From positions 2,108,001 through 2,172,000 of the forward strand of contig OY764195.2 in NCBI GenBank assembly GCA_963668245.2: a DNA stretch of 64,000 nucleotides, written 5' to 3'. Under the pieces are notes generated by a model that did not search any database, was not told the DNA's origin, and saw only the letters and a list, made by a program, of their open reading frames with translations. This DNA comes from Anoxybacterium sp963668245 (lineage in GTDB: Bacteria; Bacillota; Clostridia; Peptostreptococcales; Anaerovoracaceae). The position numbers and the translations under genes are program-made. The first letter of the stretch is position 1, and the number at the start of each line of letters is the position of its first letter. This document shows positions 25,649-33,609 of this stretch, in pieces.

Positions 25649-26251
25649 CTAATACGAGACTCGAATGACATAGCAAGATGCATGATCTCCTAAATCAATT
25701 ACTTGCAGATTTTTGAAGTGCTGATGCAATTCGTCTTTCACCGAGTGAATAAAATTAAAGTAATCCCCACCTTCAAGCGTTTCCAAAATGTTTGTGATCA
25801 TTGATCGTTTTTCATTGTAATCATAGATGATAATCATATGTTTGGTGATTCGTTCCATCTGACGATAGAGTATATTTCTTTCTTCTTTTTTCAATCCATG
25901 AGCAACAAATGAAGTAATAGAAACATCAAAGGTTTTTTCTGCCAGAGTGTTGTCAATAAGAATATCTGAATGAATCAGATTGATTGCCCTTCCCTTTAGT
26001 TTATCCTTTGCTACGGATAGCATTTCTTTACTGCTATCTAATCCAGTTACGTTAAATCCCCTTTTGTATAATTCTTTACACAATGCACCAGTACCGCAGC
26101 CGACGTCAATGATCTCGCGATAAAGAACTAAATCAAGTTCATTGTAGACCTTATCAAATAAGCGACCATAGGTATTTGTTTGATAGGAGAAAAATAATCC
26201 ATAGTATTTAGCGATTCGATCAAATAAATCTTTCTTTGCTATTTTTATCAT
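25649..26251 (-). CDS. Class I SAM-dependent methyltransferase
   Basis: A 200-residue methyltransferase with the Rossmann AdoMet-binding motif VGCGTGALCKELYKRGFNVT near residues 50-69 and the acidic GLDSSKEM at the end of strand two; the DVSITSFVAHG segment is the usual post-motif. The substrate is not evident. It begins 21 bp after the chemoreceptor stop, with only a GGTGA ribosome site, and may be the last gene of that transcript. It is not a CheR: the CheR N-terminal domain is absent. Confidence 0.85.
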   Translation of the reverse strand: MIKIAKKDLFDRIAKYYGLFFSYQTNTYGRLFDKVYNELDLVLYREIIDVGCGTGALCKELYKRGFNVTGLDSSKEMLSVAKDKLKGRAINLIHSDILIDNTLAEKTFDVSITSFVAHGLKKEERNILYRQMERITKHMIIIYDYNEKRSMITNILETLEGGDYFNFIHSVKDELHQHFKNLQVIDLGDHASCYVIRVSY

Positions 26252-26272
26252 ATTATCACCAAATTCAACTTT

Positions 26273-29251
26273 CTAGTATTCTGAGTTAGGGTTGGCCTCT
26301 TCTAAAAACATCTTTTCTTGATTGCTAGTGCTACTTGAACCATTTGATTTTAATTGGAATTTATTAATCATATTTTTTAGTGTCTCCGAATGATTATAAA
26401 GTTCTTGACTAGAGGCTGCACTTTTTTCCGATGTTGCTGAATTATTTTGAACAACTTGGGAAACTTGATCGATTCCTTTGTTAATCTGTATGATTCCTGC
26501 GGCTTGCTCGCTTGACGAAATGGCAATATTATTGACAAGACTCGCTACCTTTTCGATTCCATCAACAATTTCTGTTAGTGCAGAAGCCGTTTCATTCGCA
26601 ATCTTTGTTCCTGAATGTACTATTTGTATGGAACCTTGAATTAAATTGGTGGTATTTCTAGCTGCTTCAGCACTTCTACCAGCTAAGCTCCTTACCTCCT
26701 CTGCTACAACCGCAAATCCCTTTCCATGTTCTCCTGCTCTTGCTGCTTCTACTGCTGCATTAAGGGCCAAAATGTTTGTTTGGAAAGCAATATCGTCAAT
26801 GACTTTAATAATGTTTGAAATATTGTTTGAGGAATCATTGATGTCGTTCATAGATTGAAGCATGTCCTGCATATGTTGATTCCCCATAACAGCTTTTTCT
26901 TTTGCAACAGATGTAAGTTCATTGGCTTGATTGGCGTTGATTGCATTTTGCTTGGTTTGGTTTGAAATATCTACCATAGATGTTGTTAAAACATCAATAG
27001 TATTTGCCTGCTCCGTAGCACCTTGGGCAAGTACTTGGCTACCTTCCGAAACATGTTTTGAACCAGAAGAAACTTGCTCAGCAGATTCATTGATATCCCT
27101 GAGAATATTGTTCAATGAATCAATAATGACATTCAGGGAATTTGATATATTTATAAAATCACCAGGATAGTGATTTGTATGGTTTAAATTCAGATTTCCT
27201 TCGGAAATATTACCAATGACCACCGTCAATTCCTCCACAATGTTGTGGAGCATGGCAGCAGTTATATTTGCTGACGTTGCTAGTTTACTGAACTCACCTT
27301 TGTATTGGCTAGAAACCGTTGTGCTTAAATTACCTTTTGCAATGTCATCCATAACTTTGGTGACATCTAAGATTGGTTTGGAAACTTCAACCAAAATTTT
27401 ACTCATAGCAGTTACTAGGTCTTTCCAAGCGCCATGGAAAGAATCCGAAGAAGTTCTGTAATGTAGATTTCCATCTATTACGGCGGTAGAAAGCGTAGTA
27501 GCTTCTTGAATCAATGCATGAATATGATTTACCAATTGTAACATAGACGGAACGATAATATCATTATCACTTCTTTTCCCAATTGATTTTAATTCATCTA
27601 AATCAGATAAATCACCGATAGATATGTTTTCTATGATACGTACAATATTGGTGACTCGATCAGATACTCCGTTAATTGATTGAGAAATTTCATCATAAAT
27701 TCCTCGATATGTTCCTTCTACACGTTTTGAATAATCATTTAAGTTCATGCTATATAATATCTGCTTTCCTTCAATTAACGCGCTAAGGCCATCAATACAG
27801 TCATTGATACTATTAACTATTACTTGAAAATCTCCAGGATATTCTCCCTCTATTTTAACTGGGATTTCTCCGTTTCCAATTTTTTTCATATAATTACCTG
27901 AAATTTGAAGTGGCGTTATCACGCTATTCAATGCTTCATTAACGCTATGCATGATATCGTAGTAACCACCTTTTAGTTGTGCTAAGTCTGGTTGATATGA
28001 GAAATTACCCTTTATATAAGCATTTGCCAGCTCGGTACTTTCTACATTTAAAAGTTCCAAAGAACCTTTGAGCATCATTAGGTGATTGATTAAATTTTTA
28101 TATTGTCCTTGATATACGTTTTCAATTTCCTTTAGTTCTTTTCCATTTGCCACATCTTCAATGAATGATAATGCTGCATTGAGAGGACCTACAATCCCAT
28201 CTAAAGTCACGTTAATACCAACGACGATATCTTTGAATCCACCGTTGAATAACGATTCATTTCCACGCTGTGTTAAGTCACCAGCGACTGCCGCAGTTGT
28301 TAGCTTTTCTGTTTCTTCTGTAAGAGAGCGCAAACTATATATAATAGAATTCATACTATATGCCATGATATCTTTATCTGATTTGGGTTGGATAAAAACA
28401 GATAAGTCTCCATTGGCAATAAGAGCTCCTGCTCCGGCTTGTTCATTTGTATTGGCAATTATTTTTGAAAATGAATGCATCAAATCACCGATTTCATCTT
28501 TTGAGTCAACTTGAATATCTAGTTCAGTGTCCCCGACTGCAAGTCTGTCTGCTAAATTTTTTAACCGATTGATTGGAATACTGACTGAATTGCTGATGCT
28601 AAATCCAAGGATAATTGTAGAACCTAAACCAGCAATCACAAGAATTGAAAGGACAAAAACGCTGAAGGCGATAGTCCTAGAGGCTTCTTTTTCAAAAGAT
28701 GAATTATCTATATTTACTTGTGCAACAACCTGATTAATATACCCTCGATGAGTTTCAAAGATAGGAGTTAATTGTTCTGTGATGATTTTTTGAGCGGCCA
28801 CATGATCACCGCTCAATACCATTGGAACTAGCTGATTTTGAGCAATTTCATAAAATTCGATGGCTGAAGAATAGGAGTCGGTTAAAAGTGATTCCTCGAC
28901 ATTTTTATTTTGTAGGTTTTCAAGCCAAAATGCGTGACGCTCATCGTATAGAGACTTTTGTGTATTTAAATCTGTTACCATTTTTTGAATCCGAGATTGA
29001 TCTGTAGTAATCGCCATATCTAGTACTGTGGCATATGAATCAATGATATATTCTGGTGGAGGCAATATATCTGCGATTAAATCTTTGCCCGAAGATATTT
29101 TTTGATAAATGTGTCCATCGATTTTAACTTTGTCAATGACAAAATAGCTAATCATACTAATTAGGATAAGACAAATGACAAAAATACTAATCAAAAGTGA
29201 CATCTTATTTTTGATTTTAAGATTACGAATCATGGATTCAACTACTTTCAT
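26273..29251 (-). CDS. Methyl-accepting chemotaxis protein with multiple HAMP-like units
   Basis: A 992-residue chemoreceptor. The ATG at 29251 (MKVVES) is chosen because GGGAGG lies upstream; the frame remains open 46 codons further without a site. Membrane helices at about 18-39 and 193-220 bracket a helical sensor with the motif LPPPEYIIDSY near 63-73. A HAMP domain (about 218-272) is followed by a chain of HAMP-like units marked by repeated G(D/N)L/F motifs (NGDLS, AGDLT, KGNFS, IGDLS, DGNLH, KGNLS, EGNLN). The signalling tip reads DDIAFQTNILALNAAVEAA near 820. It ends with FLEEANPNSEY. It is a close paralogue of the gene at 29579. Confidence 0.95.
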   Translation of the reverse strand: MKVVESMIRNLKIKNKMSLLISIFVICLILISMISYFVIDKVKIDGHIYQKISSGKDLIADILPPPEYIIDSYATVLDMAITTDQSRIQKMVTDLNTQKSLYDERHAFWLENLQNKNVEESLLTDSYSSAIEFYEIAQNQLVPMVLSGDHVAAQKIITEQLTPIFETHRGYINQVVAQVNIDNSSFEKEASRTIAFSVFVLSILVIAGLGSTIILGFSISNSVSIPINRLKNLADRLAVGDTELDIQVDSKDEIGDLMHSFSKIIANTNEQAGAGALIANGDLSVFIQPKSDKDIMAYSMNSIIYSLRSLTEETEKLTTAAVAGDLTQRGNESLFNGGFKDIVVGINVTLDGIVGPLNAALSFIEDVANGKELKEIENVYQGQYKNLINHLMMLKGSLELLNVESTELANAYIKGNFSYQPDLAQLKGGYYDIMHSVNEALNSVITPLQISGNYMKKIGNGEIPVKIEGEYPGDFQVIVNSINDCIDGLSALIEGKQILYSMNLNDYSKRVEGTYRGIYDEISQSINGVSDRVTNIVRIIENISIGDLSDLDELKSIGKRSDNDIIVPSMLQLVNHIHALIQEATTLSTAVIDGNLHYRTSSDSFHGAWKDLVTAMSKILVEVSKPILDVTKVMDDIAKGNLSTTVSSQYKGEFSKLATSANITAAMLHNIVEELTVVIGNISEGNLNLNHTNHYPGDFINISNSLNVIIDSLNNILRDINESAEQVSSGSKHVSEGSQVLAQGATEQANTIDVLTTSMVDISNQTKQNAINANQANELTSVAKEKAVMGNQHMQDMLQSMNDINDSSNNISNIIKVIDDIAFQTNILALNAAVEAARAGEHGKGFAVVAEEVRSLAGRSAEAARNTTNLIQGSIQIVHSGTKIANETASALTEIVDGIEKVASLVNNIAISSSEQAAGIIQINKGIDQVSQVVQNNSATSEKSAASSQELYNHSETLKNMINKFQLKSNGSSSTSNQEKMFLEEANPNSEY

Positions 29252-29467
29252 GTTCAAGGACCTCCCTTTATCAATAATATACCATAGAACAAATTGGCAA
29301 ATTGTTTTACCTCTGATGAATGAGAGCAAATGGTTAATGATTTTGTCTTTGATGCATTTAAATAAAATTCTTTGAATCTGACAAAACAATATAGTTAGTA
29401 AACCACGATAATTAAATTCCCAGATTCGGCTAAATCAATCTTATTTCTTGAAAAGAAAACAAAAAAA

Positions 29468-29506
29468 TGAAAAGACCTATCCATTTATTTTTAATAGGTC
29501 TTTTCA
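29468..29506 (-). terminator. Rho-independent terminator between the two chemoreceptor genes
   Basis: A perfect 13-bp stem (29468-29480 and 29494-29506, TGAAAAGACCTAT / ATAGGTCTTTTCA) is followed on the minus strand by seven T. It ends the transcript of the upstream receptor at 29579. The 29252-29578 gap otherwise holds only AT-rich DNA that must contain the promoter of the downstream receptor; a GCCGAATC near 29423-29430 on the minus strand resembles half of a SigD promoter but has no good -35. Confidence 0.9.
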
Positions 29507-29578
29507 AATTCTTTCTTCAGAATCTAGAATCATTGTGTTCTGTATCGATTATTCAAATGTTTTTGTAAATTTATTTCA

Positions 29579-32500
29579 TTAGTACTTTGAACTATGAAAG
29601 TCATCATCTAAAAAGATATTCAGACTAGATTGCGCTTTCGAAGCATTGCCTATTTGCATCTGTTCTGATTGAGGTTTACCAAGCATGGCTTGACCCTCTT
29701 TTAGTTGGAATTTTCCAACCATTGATTTAAGCATTTCAGCCTGACTCGAAAGCTCTTCACTGGCAGCAGCACTTTCTTCTGCAGTCGCTGAATTATTCTG
29801 GATTACCTGAGATACTTGCTCGATTCCTTTGTTAATCTGAGTGATGCCAGAGGCCTGCTCATTTGATGCAACGGCAATATCTCCAACCAAGCTTGCAGCT
29901 TTTTCCACTCCATCAACAATCTCAATTAAAGCAGATGCTGTTTCGTTTGCTATTTTTGTTCCAACTTGAACTTTTTGAATGGATCCTTCGATGAGTTCGG
30001 TCGTGTTTTTAGCGGCTTCCGCACTCCTAGCAGCAAGATTTCTTACCTCTTCTGCAACAACAGCAAACCCTTTTCCATGTTGCCCTGCTCTGGCCGCCTC
30101 AACTGCAGCATTTAATGCTAGAATATTTGTTTGAAATGCAATGTCATCGATGACTTTAATAATATTTGAGATATTATTCGATGAATCACTAATGTCCTCC
30201 ATGGAATGTAGCATTTCCTGCATATGTTCATTGCCTTCAAGCGCATTTTCTTTTGCAGTCGATGCAAGTTCATTTGCTTGATTCGCATTGATTGCATTTT
30301 GTTTCGTCTGATGGGCAATTTCTGACATAGATGCAGTAAGTTCTTCAATTGCACTGGCTTGTTCTGTAGAACCTTGTGATAAGCTCTGACTACCTTCTGA
30401 AACCTGTCTTGAACCTGATGCTACTTGTTCTGCTGCCTCGTTGATGTCTTTCATCACATCATTGAGGGAGTCGATAATCACATTAAGGGAGTCAGATAAG
30501 CTGACAAAATCTCCTCGATATTGTCTCATGTGGTTTAAATTTAGATTTCCTTGTGCAATACTGCCAATGACTTCAGTTAGTTCATCAACCAGTACGCTAA
30601 GCATATTAGCAGTGGTATTCACAGAGGTAGTCAGCTTCTCAAATTCACCAAGATAATTTCCCTGTAGAGAGGTATGCAGATTACCGCTTGCAATATCGTC
30701 CATCACAGAAGTAACGTCCTTGATTGGACCAGATACTTCAACTAAAATGTGATTCATACCATCTACGAGTTCTTTCCATGCTCCACTGAATTGTGTGTCG
30801 TCTGATTGGTAATCAAGATTTCCTTCTAGCACGGCATTACGCAGAGCATTGGCTTCTTCAATGACATACTTGATATTTTCAATCATTTGAATATCAGCTG
30901 GGATTAGAATATCATTTTCAGAACGTCTTCCAATTTCTTTAAGCGGTTCCAAATCAGAAAGATCACCTAATGCAATATTATTGATGATGCGTGCTGTGTT
31001 TTTTACCCGGAAGGATACCATATTGATTGCTTCAGCAATGTCTGCGTAAATCCCATGGTAGGTACCCTTAACCTCAGTGGTATAATCGTTAAGGCTCATC
31101 TTCTTAAGTACATCTCGACCTTCTACCAATGCACTTAGCCCATCGATACATTCATTGATGCTATTGAAGATATCTTGAAAATCTCCAGGATACTCATCGT
31201 GGATTTTTTCCGGAATTGCACCGTTTCCAATTTGCTTCAGGTAGTTCCCAGCGATTCTTAGTGGAACAACTATACTATTCAAGGCTTTATTGACACTATT
31301 CATGATGTCGCGATAGCCTCCACCAAGTTGGCTCAAATCTGGTTCATAGGAAAAATCACCATTGATAAAGGTCATTGCAAGCTCTGTTGATTCGGTACGA
31401 AGTAAATAAAAAGAGTTTCTTACTTTCATCAGATTTTCAATCAAAGTTTGGTACTGTCCTTCATATACATTATCGATTTCTTGTATGTTTTCTCCATTTG
31501 CAATCGCTTCAATAAATGGAAGGGCAACATTTAGAGGTTCTACAATACCTTCTATGGTTTGATTGATCCCTTGTACGATTTCTTTAAAACCGCCTTCAAA
31601 GATTTCTTCATTTCCTCTTTTGGATAAATCGCCTTCTACTGCAGCATTGGTTAGTTTTCTTGTCTCGGTAGTCAATGCGGTCATACTATCAAGAATAGAA
31701 TTCATGCTAATTGCCAGTATGTCTTTTTCAGAGCGTGGCTTGATAACAACTGACAGGTCTCCGCGAGCGATTCTAGCTCCAGCTTCTGACTGGAGTTTTG
31801 TTTCTTCAATCATTTTGGAGAAAGATCTCATTAAATCGCCAATTTCATCGTTGCTACTTTCCTCAATTACAAAATCGGTATCTCCTTTTGCCAAACGGTC
31901 AGCGTATTCTTTCAAACGGTTCACGGGAACACTGATGTTTCTGCTAATCATGATACCTAAAACAATTGTAGTAATCAGTCCAAGAACAATTAAAATAAGT
32001 AAGATGATTATACTGGTGATAGCTGTATGAGAAGCATGACTTTCAAAGTCGTCATTATCTTCATTGACCAAACCTGTGATTTGATGAATAGCGGCTCTAT
32101 GGGTTTCATAAATCGGACTTAATTTTTCCGTAATTAATTGCTGCGCAGCAGCCTGATTACCAGAAAGGACAAGCGGAACCAATTCGTTTTCTGCAACATC
32201 GAAGAACTGTGTAGCGGATTGATAGGAATCTTCAATGAGAAGCTGTCTAACATTTTCATCTTGCAGGTTTTCTTCCCAATAGATATGTCGCTCTTCATAA
32301 CTTGCTTTTTGTGTGTCCAAATTGCCAACTAAAGTGCCAATTTTTGCCTGATCCGTCGTGTTGGCCATATCAAGAACGGTTGCATAAGAATCAATAATGA
32401 ATTCTGTTGGAGGAAGTGTATCTGCAATGAGATTCTTTCCGGATATAATTTGATTGTATAGATTACCGTTGATTCTTACTTCATTTATAATGTAAGAACT

Positions 32501-32602
32501 TAAAATACTAACGCAAAGTAGGCAGATGACAAAGATGCTTAATAGCAATGCCAATTTTTTGCTTACTCTTAGATTTTGAATAAAATTTCCCAAGCTATGC
32601 AT
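29579..32602 (-). CDS. Methyl-accepting chemotaxis protein with multiple HAMP-like units (paralogue)
   Basis: A 1007-residue chemoreceptor, similar over its whole length to the next gene downstream. Helices near residues 17-40 and 193-219 bracket a sensor with LPPTEFIIDSY. HAMP (about 220-272) is followed by repeated HAMP-like units (RGDLS, EGDLS, NGDFS, LGDLS, EGNLD, SGNLH, QGNLN) and the signalling domain with DDIAFQTNILALNAAVEAA. The C-terminus FLDDDFHSSKY resembles the conserved tail of many clostridial receptors and may be a docking site for CheR or CheD; this is inference. AAAGGAG precedes the ATG. It starts 87 bp after ruvX. Confidence 0.95.
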   Translation of the reverse strand: MHSLGNFIQNLRVSKKLALLLSIFVICLLCVSILSSYIINEVRINGNLYNQIISGKNLIADTLPPTEFIIDSYATVLDMANTTDQAKIGTLVGNLDTQKASYEERHIYWEENLQDENVRQLLIEDSYQSATQFFDVAENELVPLVLSGNQAAAQQLITEKLSPIYETHRAAIHQITGLVNEDNDDFESHASHTAITSIIILLILIVLGLITTIVLGIMISRNISVPVNRLKEYADRLAKGDTDFVIEESSNDEIGDLMRSFSKMIEETKLQSEAGARIARGDLSVVIKPRSEKDILAISMNSILDSMTALTTETRKLTNAAVEGDLSKRGNEEIFEGGFKEIVQGINQTIEGIVEPLNVALPFIEAIANGENIQEIDNVYEGQYQTLIENLMKVRNSFYLLRTESTELAMTFINGDFSYEPDLSQLGGGYRDIMNSVNKALNSIVVPLRIAGNYLKQIGNGAIPEKIHDEYPGDFQDIFNSINECIDGLSALVEGRDVLKKMSLNDYTTEVKGTYHGIYADIAEAINMVSFRVKNTARIINNIALGDLSDLEPLKEIGRRSENDILIPADIQMIENIKYVIEEANALRNAVLEGNLDYQSDDTQFSGAWKELVDGMNHILVEVSGPIKDVTSVMDDIASGNLHTSLQGNYLGEFEKLTTSVNTTANMLSVLVDELTEVIGSIAQGNLNLNHMRQYRGDFVSLSDSLNVIIDSLNDVMKDINEAAEQVASGSRQVSEGSQSLSQGSTEQASAIEELTASMSEIAHQTKQNAINANQANELASTAKENALEGNEHMQEMLHSMEDISDSSNNISNIIKVIDDIAFQTNILALNAAVEAARAGQHGKGFAVVAEEVRNLAARSAEAAKNTTELIEGSIQKVQVGTKIANETASALIEIVDGVEKAASLVGDIAVASNEQASGITQINKGIEQVSQVIQNNSATAEESAAASEELSSQAEMLKSMVGKFQLKEGQAMLGKPQSEQMQIGNASKAQSSLNIFLDDDFHSSKY

Positions 32603-32689
32603 GTGTTTACTCCTTTTGTTGATAATATTTTTATGTCATATTCAAAATATTTGCTGAAAACTTGAATCTCTATGGTTTTATTTTTCTAG

Positions 32690-33139
32690 TTACTCATTTG
32701 TACCGCGAAGATATCTTAAGCGATCCAAATACCCTTGTAAAATAAGCACTGCCGCCTGTTTATCAATAACAGTTTTTCTTTTTTTGCGGCTGACATCAGC
32801 TTCAATCAAGACTTTTTCGGCCATTTTTGTTGTCAGTCTTTCGTCTTGAAATACAACTTCAATGGTGCTCAAACCAGTACTTCTCATTTTGTTTTCTAGC
32901 ATAGTTTTGAATGCATAAACCTTTTCAGTTTGGATACTATCTGTTCCGTTTAAATTCTTTGGGAGTCCTACTACTACGGTGCCACAGTTATGTTCCTTTA
33001 CCAATTCGATGACACGTCCTGTATCTTTTCTGATTCCGACTCGTTCAATAGTTAATAATCCATTGGCAATCAATTGTAGCTCATCACTAACAGCGACTCC
33101 AATGGTTTTATCTCCCACGTCAAGTGCAATAATTTTCAT
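32690..33139 (-). CDS. ruvX: Holliday junction resolvase-like RuvX/YqgF
   Basis: A 149-residue RNase H-fold protein of the YqgF family, implicated in 16S rRNA 5'-end maturation and considered a possible Holliday junction nuclease. Signature segments are ALDVGDKTIGVAVSD at the start, VVGLPKNLNGTDS near 58-70, FQDERLTTKMAE near 97-108 and the final DKQAAVLILQGYLD. Gene order alaS-ireB-ruvX is the standard Bacillota arrangement. AGGAGA precedes the ATG at 33139. Confidence 0.95.
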   Translation of the reverse strand: MKIIALDVGDKTIGVAVSDELQLIANGLLTIERVGIRKDTGRVIELVKEHNCGTVVVGLPKNLNGTDSIQTEKVYAFKTMLENKMRSTGLSTIEVVFQDERLTTKMAEKVLIEADVSRKKRKTVIDKQAAVLILQGYLDRLRYLRGTNE

Positions 33140-33226
33140 AAATTTTAATCTCCTATCAATATCATAGACAACATCATTTCATCTTTTTATGTGATGTGTT
33201 TTTATTATACATATGACAAAAAAAAG

Positions 33227-33250
33227 AAAGCGGACTATGCAGCCCGCTTT
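33227..33250 (-). terminator. Rho-independent terminator after ireB
   Basis: A 7-bp GC-rich stem (AAAGCGG / CCGCTTT, 33227-33233 and 33244-33250) is followed on the minus strand by a run of T interrupted once by C. It lies directly after the ireB stop, so ruvX may be transcribed partly by read-through or from its own promoter. Confidence 0.8.
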
Positions 33251-33253
33251 TCT

Positions 33254-33511
33254 CTATTTCTTTAAAAATGCTCTAAGTAACTCTTCTACAAGATCATCTC
33301 GTTCAATATGCCGAATAATATTCCTTGCATTGTTATGACCTGTAATATAAGAAGGGTCACCTGACAGAATGTAACCTACCATTTGGTCAATTGCATTGTA
33401 GCCTTTTTCTTCCAAAGCATTATAAACAGTTTTTAAAATATCTTCCGTCGTTTGCTGCTCAACCTTCTCAGGGCTGTTAAATAATATCGTATTTCTGTCC
33501 ATTCTGCTCAC
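33254..33511 (-). CDS. ireB: IreB family regulatory phosphoprotein
   Basis: An 85-residue protein of the IreB/YrzL (UPF0297) family. In Enterococcus IreB is a substrate of the IreK serine/threonine kinase and negatively affects cephalosporin resistance. The conserved opening MDRNTILFNSPEK and the YNALEEKGYNAIDQMVGYIL, SGDPSYITGHNNARN segments identify it. AAGGTG precedes the ATG. It sits between alaS and ruvX as usual. Confidence 0.94.
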   Translation of the reverse strand: MSRMDRNTILFNSPEKVEQQTTEDILKTVYNALEEKGYNAIDQMVGYILSGDPSYITGHNNARNIIRHIERDDLVEELLRAFLKK

Positions 33512-33609
33512 CTTCTTTCTTACGGTTATTATAGCAAAAGAATTCCACCAGAAACAAGTGATTTTATAAAGTTTAATAATCTTGTAATATTCTTTTTGTT
33601 GTCATACGA

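Noticed and set aside
29400..29450. SigD (flagellar) promoter for the downstream chemoreceptor
   Set aside because: GCCGAATC only partly matches the -10 and no TAAA lies at the right distance.
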